This document shows positions 10,152 to 20,520 of a stretch of DNA of 39,079 bases, one piece after another (the first letter of the stretch is position 1; each line of letters starts with the position of its first letter). This DNA is from Dichomitus squalens LYAD-421 SS1 (lineage: Eukaryota > Basidiomycota > Agaricomycetes > Polyporales > Polyporaceae), in the NCBI RefSeq assembly GCF_000275845.1, contig NW_006766918.1, forward strand, positions 79,397 through 118,475, in the 5' to 3' direction. Both the position numbers and the translations under genes were made by a program. A model generated the notes under the pieces. It ran no database searches. It saw only the letters and a list, made by a program, of their open reading frames with translations, and was not told the origin of the DNA.

Positions 10152-12011
10152 CTACTGACCATCAAGCCATGCGCTCATCCTTGCGAGTGCCTCTGTTCTC
10201 TCGGGCTCTTGCCACTTGAAGACGACGAAGTCGTGCGTAGCATCCGGTGGGAAGTCCTCAACCACCGTCACCCCATCCGCCTTCATTCGTTCAACTAATG
10301 CAGTGGACTCGTCTAGTGCTCGCTCCGCCCCCCCAGCAGCAACGTAGGTCTCCGGAAAGCCTTCAAACAAGCCTTTTCCCTTCATTGGCTCGCAGTCGAG
10401 AGATGATGGGGACAAGTACCGGTTGGTCTTCACCACCTCGAAGTCCAGCGGCCCGCGCAGCGACGTCATCCCGTACTCGCCAAAGAGGCGGCCAGGCTTC
10501 AACGGGCCAAAGATGTCACTGGCTCTGTTCAAAAGGTGGGAAGAGCCCGGACCAACATGAGACATGGAGAGGTCAAACCAGCCGGACACGGTGAGGATGC
10601 GTCCTGGAGGTGGCAGGGAAGGGAAGGGATTCTCGACGAGGTGACGTACAAGCGCGATGGCGAGGTTTCCTCCAGCCGAATCGCCTGCGATGGTGATGTT
10701 TTCGGGTGCGAAGCCCGCATCTTGCACCAAATAGCGATAGCCGGCTAGAGAGTCAAGGACCGCGGCCGGGAAAGGGTTAGCAGGAGGGTTGGGGGCAGAG
10801 GCGGTGAGGCGATAATCGATGGCAAGGACCCGATCGAGGCTCTGAGAGTGCTCCAACAGTCCTCTAGTGAAGTTTGCTGTGATGTCCGATGGGTTCGCAG
10901 AGCCAATCTGTGGATAGGGGTCGATTATTTCACTGCATGCAGGTAAGATGTCAGCAGCATTGAATTACACACATAGAACGCTCCACCGTGCAAGTGGAGG
11001 ACAGTCTTTTCGCCAGGCTTTGCCTTGGGACCGTCCCAGACGGCACCCTTCTTCAGCAACCAATAACCCGCGATTCGGGCGGGAAGGACGCCAGTGATGT
11101 CCCCCAGACGGCGGATCTCGCCACAGTATAACGACTCATCGATCCCCTCCACCCAGACGAACTTGGCGTCAGNNNNNNNNNNNNNNNNNNNNNNNNNNNN
11201 NNNNNNNNNNNNNNNNNNNNNNNNNNNNNNNNNNNNNNNNNNNNNNNNNNNNNNNNNNNNNNNNNNNNNNNNNNNNNNNNNNNNNNNNNNNNNNNNNNNN
11301 NNNNNNNNNNNNNNNNNNNNNNNNNNNNNNNNNNNNNNNNNNNNNNNNNNNNNNNNNNNNNNNNNNNNNNNNNNNNNNNNNNNNNNNNNNNNNNNNNNNN
11401 NNNNNNNNNNNNNNNNNNNNNNNNNNNNNNNNNNNNNNNNNNNNNNNNNNNNNNNNNNNNNNNNNNNNNNNNNNNNNNNNNNNNNNNNNNNNNNNNNNNN
11501 NNNTCGATTATTTCACTGCATGCAGGTAAGATGTCAGCAGCATTGAATTACACACATAGAACGCTCCACCGTGCAAGTGGAGGACAGTCTTTTCGCCAGG
11601 CTTTGCCTTGGGACCGTCCCAGACGGCACCCTTCTTCAGCAACCAATAACCCGCGATTCGGGCGGGAAGGACGCCAGTGATGTCCCCCAGACGGCGGATC
11701 TCGCCACAGTATAACGACTCATCGATCCCCTCCACCCAGACGAACTTGGCGTCAGTTAGAGAGCTGTCGGGGACGGCTGAGAGTGTATCTCTTCCAGACC
11801 CGATTTTGACCTTGACTTTGCATGAGAATAGCTCCTGCATCGTCCGGATGATCATTGTGCGTTTCCAGGTCCAGGTTGGACGAGGCCGCTGGGAGGGACG
11901 AGCATACCGCACAGACCAAAACGGAAGCTTGCAGATGATAAGAGAGCTCACAAAGTAAGCTAGATAGAGAGACTTTGCAGGCTGTTTGTCGAGAATAGTA
12001 CTTTGGGCCAT
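10152..12011 (-). CDS. Alpha/beta hydrolase-3 (HSL-like esterase), copy 1
   Basis: Two exons: 12011-11556 (152 codons) and 10907-10152 (252 codons), giving 403 residues once the false duplication around the N gap is ignored. The N-terminus is a likely membrane anchor (YLAYFVSSLIICKLPFW). The oxyanion motif is HGGA (147-150), the nucleophile elbow GDSAGG (Ser229), and the catalytic His lies in HDFVVF (His377). These are hallmarks of the hormone-sensitive-lipase-like hydrolase-3 family. The splice joins HLHGGAFY to IGSANPSDITANF: intron GTGTGT...CCACAG. The family hydrolyses short acyl or acetyl esters. Copy 2 at 25659-26938 is a close paralog with the same intron position and opposite orientation. 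Within the cluster it could deacylate an intermediate or product; the substrate is unknown. Confidence 0.88.
10921..11172. repeat. Duplicated gap flank, left copy
   Basis: These 252 bases are identical to 11504-11755 by eye. They contain the end of hydrolase exon 1 and the start of its intron. With the run of Ns directly between the copies, this is an assembly overlap left unmerged, not a biological repeat. Confidence 0.85.
11173..11503. other. Assembly gap (331 Ns)
   Basis: A run of Ns sits between two identical 252-bp flanks. Collapsing one flank and the Ns gives a continuous, in-frame hydrolase gene, so probably no sequence is missing. Confidence 0.9.
11504..11755. repeat. Duplicated gap flank, right copy
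   Basis: Same sequence as 10921-11172. This copy is continuous with the 5' end of the hydrolase gene, while the other is continuous with its 3' end, as expected for two contig ends that overlap. Confidence 0.85.
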
Positions 12012-12678
12012 GGTTACGCAAGGCAGAGGTCGACGGCAGCAGCAAGTACACCTCGAGAACAGCCGGCGTCGCCAGCGAACGGAAGCGCCTGAGACGACTC
12101 ACACCCCTATTCTTGGGGAGCGCCAGAAACGTCTTCTCGGAACTCGAGGCGCGCTCATGATCATGATGGGAGGGCAGAAGACTTCTGCAGCTCTTCCACG
12201 CTAGCTGTCACTCCGGTGTATCTCGCAGGACTCGGAGTCTGTCCTGCGAGCGGGCGCGCGTCCCGATTTAGCACAATGACATTTCACTGTCAGCACGCTA
12301 AGTAAATGATACGTCCAACTGAGCCTCATCGCAAACCTTGATACAAAACGTCGGTAGAAAATCGGGACCAATCCCACTGGTCACTCCGCTGGTTTGTTTG
12401 TGAGCTATCGCCTTAGTCAGCTGGACGTCCCTTATCAAGCGGGTTGCCAAGCTTCTCTGTTTCTGCGATGATCAAGAAACAGCCCCTAGGGCGCCGCCTG
12501 ACGACCTGTTCACGAACTCCTCGCCACAACCCCAATTGTGGTGCATCAAAACGCCTACAAACAGTGAGTCTCAGCCTCGCTTGTGCCTGAGAAGGTATGA
12601 CACACCCAGCCACGAACACTATAAAGGCAATTGATACCCCCACTCTTCCCTGGTTGCTACCCTCTAAGGTCCTGCGCT
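12012..12678. promoter_or_regulatory. Divergent promoter region, hydrolase 1 / 7TM gene
   Basis: The 667 bp between the divergent starts at 12011 (-) and 12679 (+) contain TATAAAG at 12620-12626 on the plus strand, 53-59 bp before the membrane-protein ATG. No TATA is evident for the hydrolase side. No other gene is visible. Confidence 0.5.
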
Positions 12679-14072
12679 ATGGCTCTCCCAATGTTCCCGA
12701 TTGACGAATCGTACTTGATTGCAGGATGGCTCGAGTCCTTCCTTTGGGGTAGGAGACACATACATCACCTTTGTGATGCAACAACTCATGTATAGGCGAC
12801 AGGACTATTTACGCTGATCTACGGAATGTCCATATTCTCCGTATACAAGAGGCGTCGGAATGGTATCAACAAATTCACCACACTCACTATCAGTGTCCTG
12901 TAAGTCGTCTTCATTGGGGTAGCTGTTGCAACACGGAGGCTCACAATTCGTGTGCAGGTATATTCTCGCAACCGCGCACATGTCTCTCGCTCTCGTTCGC
13001 TTGATACAGGGATTCATACTCTATCGGGACACAATCGGTCCTGTCATGTACTTCGCCAATATCTCCGTTCGTCTCAATATGGCCAAAGATTACATCTATA
13101 TCACTAGCGTAAGTCGCTGCGTCACAGTGACGGGACTCTAGATTCTGACGTAGCTTCCATCAAGCTTGGTGTAGGCGACCTGGTCGTTGTTTGGCGTTTG
13201 TACACGGTGTGGGGCAAGAACCTTTGGGCCGTGCTCGTTCCCGGCTTATTGATTATCGGTGAATTCAGTACGTACAACTTTGAGTACATCTTGTGCATAT
13301 CTGATGCATCATCTGTCTCAGTCGCTGGATATGGTTCTATTTCTCAGTGGTTCCTCCCCCATCCTGTACCCGAAACGATGGTCAAGTGGGGCACAGCAAT
13401 GTTTGTGATGTCTATGTCCACAAATATTATCGTGACGGCAGCCATTGGAGGTCGTATATGGTAAGATAACAAATACTCAAATCTAAACAGACTGTAGCTG
13501 ATTCTTCCTTCCGGTGGTAGGTGGGTAACACGACGCAACCGCACTGCCATTGGAGTCTATCATCAGAACCGCTACACTCGCATCATCCTACTCATCGTGG
13601 AGTCTGGCGCTGTCATTGCTGCAGCAAAGCTCATTGAGTTTACGCTCTTCCAACTCGCCCCTGTTGATGGTTTAACGGGCTTGAACGCTATGTATATTGT
13701 GTATGAGAGCATACCTCAGATCACAGTACGACTTTGCGATCATCATCTTGGCCGAATGATCTGATTTCTCACGCCCAGGGACTTGCTCCGACCTGTATCG
13801 TCTACGCCGTCAACAGTGGTTTCACAAGGCAAGATGACTACTACGTCACAAACCAGAAGTCTACGATCGCCTTCCGTGCGCCGTCGGCAGTGGCTACAAC
13901 GAACTCCACCGCCTTCGATGGTTCGAATGCGTCTACACTTGCCCTCTCATCTCTTGAGGGAGGGAATGGACAACATCTCAAGCGTGGCGGTTCATCTGGT
14001 GGCTCCCTGGAAAAGATGGAGTTTAGATGCGACTATCCGACCTCAGGCGAAAAGTTGGCGGCTGCAGTGTGA
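12679..14072 (+). CDS. Seven-pass membrane protein, agaricomycete family
   Basis: Seven exons: 12679-12748, 12803-12899, 12958-13108, 13165-13267, 13322-13460, 13521-13725 and 13779-14072. They sum to 1059 nt (352 residues), all junctions in frame. The acceptor of exon 4 (TCAAG versus a GTAG 12 bp later) is uncertain. About seven hydrophobic segments are visible, for example FLWGLFTLIYGMSIFSVY, YILATAHMSLALV, LWAVLVPGLLIIGEF and RIILLIVESGAVIAAA. A hydrophilic Ser/Thr/Gly-rich tail of about 80 residues follows. The family is large and functionally uncharacterised in mushroom-forming fungi; a receptor-like topology is inferred from the segment count only. It reads outward from the hydrolase promoter. 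No transporter signature was seen, so a role in export of the cluster product is not supported. Confidence 0.82.
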
Positions 14073-14224
14073 ACATCGGAGTCCTGTACACATATCCTTA
14101 CCTCGTTGTGTGCGTAGTCTTGTCATTTTTACATGTGTGTGTATTGATCATTCCTACTGTCCAGCGCGACCGCCTATCGTGCCTATCTTTCTGATATTGC
14201 TCCTTATTTGACACCCATCTTGTT

Positions 14225-15150
14225 GCTCTGTAGCGCGTTCCTAGACGTGTGATAGTAGTATGAGGCCAGCGGTTTCAGAATTGACATGTTTCGCGGCGAT
14301 GATCTGCATCACTTTGGGCTCGGGTCCCGTGAGCCAGTGCAGTCGGCATCACGACGAGAGGGAACTCGCGCTCACACTCAAGTTGATAACGAACGGCCCG
14401 TATTCGACCATCATCGGCTCGCGCGTGTACCTGATGGACATGGCCTATTCTAAGTACGAGCTGCTCAATCTCAAGAACCAGGAGTTCACGTTCTACGTCG
14501 ATGTGTCGCAGCTCCCCTGCAGCCTCAACAGCGCGCTTTACTTCGCCGAGATGGACGCTGACGGCGGCAACAGCCGCTTCTCCACCAACAAGGCCGGTGT
14601 CAAGTACGGTACACCCGGTGTCCACATGACATCAAATTTTGCAACGGCCAGGTGCGTTTCCTCTCGCACGCCAGTGCTTCTTGGGGTAGAGTTCCGACGC
14701 TTGACTTTGGCACAATTGGCAAACGTCGCTAAATGTGCCGCATCTCCCATTGAGCCAAACGCAGGCGCTGACTAGTACGGCTCGTGCTGCAACAAGATGG
14801 ACATCTGGAAGGCTAGTCTGATAGACGGTGTTGTTAATGGCAGTGCGAGTCTTACACCCGATTATCAGCAATGTCAGGACCGACGCTGCCGCAGAATATT
14901 ATTTGGAAGGTTCGAACTGGCGATATGATGCCATTCCTCATAGGGCGCTGTTTCTCTAATGCTCTAGAAGTTCGGCGATGAACCAACTCCGACGCCTATG
15001 CCTCATTGACAGGGGTTCTGACTGTGGGTCCATCGCGCCCGGGGAAACTGTATGATATCGGGGGCACTCTCAGAAATGACCAGTAGAGTCAGAGTCCGGT
15101 CCACGCTGGCGGCCCTATGCCTCTGATAGAAGACGGGACCTGTGCAGTTT
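14225..15150 (+). repeat. Long inverted repeat, left arm
   Basis: This arm is the reverse complement of 15323-15770. The best-matching part is about 14866-15050, starting AATGTCAGGACCGACGCTGC and running past CCATCGCGCCC, where I count only a few mismatches, mostly transitions. The inner end (TCTGATAGAAGACGGGACC, to about 15140) and the outer end (from CTGTAGCG near 14228, through GTGAGCCAGTGCAG at 14329-14342) also match, with more divergence. The arm is interrupted by about 474 bp of GH7-derived sequence absent from the other arm. Without that insert both arms are about 450 bp. Confidence 0.85.
14343..14816 (+). pseudogene. Captured GH7 cellobiohydrolase fragment
   Basis: The plus strand encodes unmistakable GH7 sequence: [47 protein letters not shown] and TNKAGVKYG. 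In a shifted frame [11 protein letters not shown] follows, then an intron-like stretch (GTGCGT at 14652 to about 14718) whose acceptor AG is lost. The coding trace resumes with [17 protein letters not shown], an in-frame TAG at 14773-14775, and YGSCCNKMDIWKA. In active GH7 enzymes the last motif is EMDIWEA with the catalytic acids; both glutamates here are lysines. The signal peptide, N-terminal third and everything past this motif are absent. The retained intron shows capture at the DNA level, not through an mRNA. It cannot encode a working cellulase. Confidence 0.88.
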
Positions 15151-15322
15151 TACCTCATCCCGAGCCCTGTGCGTCAGCTCACTAAGCATCAAATGATGAG
15201 CCATCTGAGGAAAGAGATGGTCTAGGACTATCTGAGAGTCCTGGCTGGATTCCTTCGATGTCTAGGAGGGCACTCTGGAACCATGTGGACAGTATGGCGC
15301 GCGATAAGGGAGAAGTGCTTTG

Positions 15323-15770
15323 GGTCCCGTCTTCTATCAGAGACATAACGCTAGCGTGGACCCGACTCGGGTTCTATTGGTTATTCACGAGAGCGCACCG
15401 GGTACCATATAGGTTGCCTGGGCGCGATGGACCCACAGTCAGAACCCCTGTCAATGAGGCATAGGCGTCGGAGTTGGTTCATCGCCGAACTTCTAGAGCA
15501 TTAGAGAAACAGCGCCCTATGAAGAATGGCATCATATCGCCAGTTCGAACCTTCCGAATAACATTCTGCGGCAGCGTCGGTCCTGACATTGCTGATTATT
15601 GAATGTAGGGCTCCCACCGCCGTGAAAACCACCGTCTATCAGACTGCACTGACTCACGAGACGCGGGCCGAAAGGGATGTAGCTCATGGCTGCTAATGAT
15701 ATCATTTCCGAAGTCGCTGGCCCCATACTACTCTTACATTTACAGAAACACGCTGCAGAATAGCACATCT
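15323..15770 (-). repeat. Long inverted repeat, right arm
   Basis: Read on the minus strand this arm follows the left arm but joins GTGAGTCAGTGCAG directly to TCTGATAGACGG, with none of the GH7 insert. It therefore shows the state of the arm without the capture. Differences from the left arm are concentrated at the inner and outer ends. Confidence 0.85.
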
Positions 15771-15809
15771 CATCGATGGAATTACAAAGAGCGCTTCGAG
15801 ACGCCAGCT

Positions 15810-17662
15810 TCAGGCCCCAGGACTTAGAGCCACCGACGACCGAACATACTTCGTGTGGCCCGCAGCAGTCACAAAGTAGTGTGGCTTGCCATCTCCATGA
15901 GCGGGATCAGTTCCAAAGTAATTGTAAGGGAAACCCAGCGCAAAGGGTACTGCGGCTTCGAGCTCCTTCACTTGTTCAGATGTGAGAACAATCTCTAACC
16001 CCTGGATATGAGACAAGTTAAGCTTCATGCACGTAGGAAACGAAAGTCTGAAATTGCAGAACCTTGATAACTTCGTCAAGTTGCTGAGTGCTTCGCCCCC
16101 CAATTACCGGAAATATGTACGGAGACTTTGCCATGAGCCAAGCTACAGCGATAGCACCCAGAGTCGCCCCGGAACCGACTTCAGCGGCAATCTTCTCCAG
16201 TGCGGCGCTGACCTTCTTCTCTTCTTCGGTCTGCGGCATGCCATACCGCACCGCGTTCCGATTCTTGATCTCGGCCTCTGTCTTGAATTTTCCCTATTGG
16301 ATGTGAGTAATGACAGTCGTTTTCGGTAGCACACCATGGGAACACACCTGGCCAAGAACGCCCCATGGTGCGATGGCCATGCCTTCTGCACGACACATAG
16401 GAACAATCTCCCGCTCGATGTCGCGGTTGGCCAGACTCCAGGCACCCTGATCTATTCGGGAAATTGAATCAATGCTTGTACAGGAAGTAAGGCAGGGTCA
16501 ATCACGTACACACAACAAATTGCGCCATGCCATGCTCCCTGGCATAGTCGTTGGCCTTGACAACAAGCCAAGCTTGACACAAAAAGTGAGCGCCACGATA
16601 TGGTAGCATAATCGGTGTGCATACCTGGCGTATCGGAGACTCCAATGTACAAAACTTTGTTCGTCTTGACAAGGGAGTCAAGAGCTTGCATAATCTCGGG
16701 TATGGATGCGGAGTAGTCCCAACTGCAAGTTCAATTCGTGATGTTGCACAGACATATACATCTATGTGCACACGCACAAATGAAGGTATAGGATGTCAAC
16801 GTAGCTAGTTTGAAGCTTATTGAGGCTGTCTTGCACCTATAAAAATCAGGATAGAGTTAGCGTCATTCAATGTTAAATGAGCTACAGCGCACTGAAAGAA
16901 CAAGACTCTTTCGATGATTCCCTTGATAGTTGACCTATGAAAAGCAGAAGTTCCGAGTCAGTGTAGGTATTCTCGGCCTCGAACGTCAAGTGTCGCTCTC
17001 TCAGGCACACGATCTATAAACTCTGTTGTGAACGAACCCTGATCTGGACGTTCGCATCCATGTTCCTGTGACCAATGCTGAACTTCGTTGCAATCACTAG
17101 CTGGTCTCGGTTGCGTCGTTTGGCCATCCAAGATCCAATGAATCGCTCGCTCTGTGACTCAACTTGAGATTCTGTCGGGAAGGCAGGCATGGTTGGTTCA
17201 CGTACCTCGCCGTCTTGATAATTGTTAGCTGTGTCAATGAAGTTTCCGCCATTCTCAAAGAACTTGTCAAGGTACTAGAGACCCGTAAATGTCAACAAGT
17301 CGTAGTGAGTGACATATGTACAAGGAATACCTTGTGTGCCTCTTCCTCACTGACAGCTAAGTCACGCCAAAGCTATCAGTCGGTGAATGGATCATAGAAC
17401 GGCAGCATACCTCCTGCCATGGACTCAGTCCAGGCTTTTCCGATTGACATTGTGCCAAGGCATATCGGAGACACTCGCACTTTAAACAGCGGCGGTCAAT
17501 AGAATGCTTCAAGATTGAGACACCACCTTAACATACCACCGGCGGAAGGGGACAGTAACTGATTGAGTCGTTAATTGTCATCCGTTACGAGTACATGTTT
17601 GGAGTACTCACCCTATAGCGACCAAGTTCAGTCGTCGGCTGGGGAGGAGGTGCGAAGGACAT
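15810..17662 (-). CDS. Aryl-alcohol-dehydrogenase-like aldo/keto reductase
   Basis: Thirteen exons (minus): 17662-17612, 17558-17537, 17479-17411, 17356-17331, 17274-17206, 17151-17038, 16934-16902, 16836-16778, 16722-16625, 16572-16510, 16451-16348, 16293-16063 and 16001-15810. The sum is 1131 nt, 376 residues, close to the usual AAD length, with all phases agreeing. The full AKR tetrad is present: Asp70 and Tyr75 in FIDTANNY, Lys102 in VIATKF and His147 in DILYLH. Other family marks are [48 protein letters not shown] and the C-terminal [19 protein letters not shown]. Such enzymes interconvert aldehydes and alcohols with NADPH in the cytosol. It diverges from the first P450 across 660 bp, so shared control is plausible. 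A role in oxidising or reducing a terpenoid alcohol is inferred. Confidence 0.9.
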
Positions 17663-18322
17663 GCTGAGTGCTGTTGCAAGTTGGCTGTAAGAGGATACCT
17701 CTACACTGGGGGCGAATCCGAGGCCGGCTTGTATAAGAGTTCTGCCCCCCCCTCCAAGCTAAGCACGCCACCGCTCGCTGAAGGCGCTCACTAGAAGCTT
17801 CTTTCCTTCTGCTACAACAAAGGCATACCCATGAGGACCACATATCTGCTAAAAATACAGACAGACAGTGAGGTGCTCGACAGGAGAACACACCGTGACA
17901 GCTGCGCGGTGATTGGGCGCACGCATGCATGTTGAGAGCTTCATAAGATGGGCCCTATCTGTCATAAAAAATGTTTTCGAATAGGAAGACGTGGGATAGT
18001 TCAATGTGGAAGCACGCCAAAGAGAATCCGATGCTGAGCATCAGGGCGGCGTGTTTGCCGCCCCGGCCGACGAACAGAAAGCTCCGCCCAAAGAACCATA
18101 TCTCCTTCCTACCTATTCCTTGACTGTTGTCGGATTTAGGAGCACTTATCGTTTGACAATCACAGAGCCCTTTCGGTGCTCACAATGGGACTCGTACCTT
18201 GACGTTCCCATACTATCGGTGAAGTCGGTCGAAGTGTCATTATAAAGTCAAAGCGATTGCTTGTCATCACTGTAAACAGCCTTGTTTTCGCTTCACGCTT
18301 CTTACAGAGAGACATCTTCAGA
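17663..18322. promoter_or_regulatory. Divergent promoter, AAD-like / P450-1
   Basis: The 660 bp separate two divergent start codons. A plus-strand TATAAAG lies at 18241-18247, 76-82 bp before the P450 ATG at 18323. On the minus side a weak TATACAAG-like motif lies near 17730. No gene is visible inside. Confidence 0.5.
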
Positions 18323-19870
18323 ATGCTGCTTGCTGTATTCAACACTGTCGTACTTGTCCTTGCGACCCTTTGTGTGTTCATCTACCATCTTTTGCGAGTT
18401 CCCCATCATCTGCGCCATATACCGAAGGTTCATCTCTGGCCTCTTCTCCTCAGCTACTTCTCCGGAGAGGTTGAAGAGCAGCGCGTCAAGAGGCTTGTAC
18501 TCCCGTTTGCCAAGCAAATGCGTACGGAAGTGGTCCTTGTCTATTGTCTAGGCGACTGGATGGTCCAGATTCTGGAGCCCAAAGTAAGTTCCAAACAACG
18601 TCGATGTTAGCCATATGGGCTCACAACCTTGCAGGCCGCCAGACGAATGCTGGAAGACCCCAAAGTGTGGAAGAAACCTCAGTCAAAGGACATGCTTCTG
18701 TGGCGACTCATCGGAAACGACAACATCTTCATGTCAAACGGCGAGATGGCCAAGCGTCATCTCAGAATAACCCGCGATGCACTCTACAAGACGTCCCCCA
18801 TCAACACCTTCATATCACTCGCAGAAACGACTATCTCTCTCATGGGTGATGGAGGGAGAATCCGATGGGATGACTACGCTATTCGCTACACGCTTGACGC
18901 CTTTGGGCTCGCGGTGGTCGGGTACAACTTCGATGCCCTGAAGAATCCTCACGGTTCATTTGTCCAGCAGTACCACGACGTCATGACAGCTATTTCAAAC
19001 CCGCTTTATGTCGTCCTCCCTCTCCTCGAGCGATGGGTGCCCCGAGTGGGTGTGAAGAGACAAATCGATCGATTTGTCAGCGACCTCTGCCAGATATTGG
19101 ACGAGAAACGCGCCAATCCTGGAGACGATGTCATCACCTACATGTTTCAAGATCCAGACATGACTGAGGTTGAGTATCGCGACAACACAATCGTGATGTT
19201 TGTGGCTGGACACGTACGTCTTTCGCGTAAAGCTTTAACTTGTGAAAAACGTTGACCGCTTTTCCGATAGGATACAACGGCCGGTGCCATCGCGTCAGTT
19301 GTCTACTATCTTGCCATCAATCCGGAGATACAGCAGCGTGCAAGGGAGGAGATTCTTGAGGTGCTAGGGAATGCAGAACCGAAGAACGAGCACTTCGTGA
19401 GAACCCCGTACCTCAATGCTGTCCTCCGCGAGGCGATGCGTTGCAACACGCCCTCGAATACGACTCTACCACGCATCTCAGACGTCCCCATCCGAGTTGG
19501 GGAGTACATCATCCCGCCGGGAACATCCATGGTTCTCAACATCTGCGCGGTCCACTTCAACGACTCCGTCTGGGACAATCCATCCAGATTTGATCCCGAG
19601 CGCTTCCTGGACGAGGGAGGTAATGAGGCCGCAGGCTTCTCAACTTTCAGTATGGGACCTCGGAGCTGCGTTGCGCGATTGTTCTCTCTGACAGAGCAGC
19701 GCGTACTGATAAGTATGCTTCTGAGGGAGTTGCGGTGGACGCTTCCAGAACACTCGGCACACTCGGCTCACCTCAAGAACGGTTTTTCAGCCTTCGCGCT
19801 GAGCATACCAGAGAACCTCTATATCGACTTCTTCCGCATCAAACCTGCTGGAAAGGTAAATAACTTGTAA
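18323..19870 (+). CDS. Cytochrome P450, tandem copy 1
   Basis: Exons 18323-18583, 18635-19213 and 19271-19870 give 479 residues. A hydrophobic ER anchor (MLLAVFNTVVLVLATLCVF) is followed by a basic, Pro-containing linker. The I-helix motif AGHDTTAG is split by intron 2 after His280. ExxR is Glu334-Arg337 (EAMR), PERF is 389-392, and the heme loop FSMGPRSCVA places the ligand Cys at 413; the usual final Gly of FxxGxRxCxG is Ala. An in-frame ATG at 18257 was rejected because it lies only 10 bp past the TATA box. The gene would use a CPR partner to hydroxylate a lipophilic substrate at the ER. Its tandem paralog 650 bp downstream shares intron positions and an exon 2 of identical length (579 nt). 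Position beside the terpene cyclase suggests sesquiterpene oxidation (inferred). Confidence 0.93.
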
Positions 19871-20520
19871 GTCATTTCTTACTTTCTCATGTGACGGGAC
19901 CAGTACATGAACTTAAGTGTTGCCACAGGAGAACAGCTTCCGATCCTGTACAACCGAAGCCGATTGTATTATGGAGGCGCTTGGAGGGTATGCGAAGCAG
20001 AAATAGCGTGATAAAGTGCGACATAAGTGCCGCACACAAGCAGAGATTCCGACATGTAGGGTAAAGCCGCTATCTTAGACCAAGACGGGAATATTTCAGT
20101 GATTCTTCGTGATGCGCTTGGAAGAAATTGAGAGTCAGCTGTGATACGCAGAGCATACCTGAACAACGGCACTTGGTGAAGCTTCGCAGCTGATGCGATA
20201 TCGGCAGCTCGCGCCTACCACAGGGTCCCTTGAGGACAGCGGAGTTACAAAGGCGAGATACAGCATCACCAGCACCACGATGCAGGTCACCCAGAAGAGA
20301 ACGTATGAAATAACGCTGGACAAACAAATTGAGCTCCATGCGGGCTGATGCGAACAGCCATGTGTGTCGAGCCCCGAGCTCATGTCATGATAGGTCATTA
20401 GGAATAGCTGAGCGTCATGTTATGTCAGCGGAAGCAGCACGAGTCGGAAGTCCCTCGATCCTCATCGGACTGAATATCTACTCCGAGTTATCCGCGCGTC
20501 TAGCCCACCACCGTCCCATC
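19871..20520. other. Intergenic between the tandem P450s
   Basis: This 650-bp stretch holds the 3' region of P450-1 and the promoter of P450-2. Open frames on the minus strand have no recognisable domain. No clear TATA box precedes 20521. Confidence 0.5.

Larger units (their letters stand above)
14225..15775. mobile_element. Foldback-like element carrying a GH7 fragment
   Basis: Two arms of about 450 bp in inverted orientation surround a 180-bp centre (15142-15321). One arm contains a captured piece of a cellobiohydrolase gene. No transposase, long terminal repeat or clear target-site duplication is visible, so a non-autonomous foldback or MITE-like element is the best label. The alternative is a one-off inverted duplication. 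The right end lies within 50 bp of the reductase stop codon at 15810; the left end is about 150 bp past the membrane-protein stop. Confidence 0.55.

Noticed and set aside
14260..14775. 171-codon frame as a secreted cellulase
   Set aside because: The start is arm sequence of the inverted repeat, not a GH7 signal peptide; the frame crosses an unspliced intron and ends at a stop before the catalytic motif.
14890..14930. GGTTCGAAC resembling a tRNA T-loop
   Set aside because: No matching acceptor, D or anticodon stems around it; it is part of the inverted-repeat arm and occurs in both arms.
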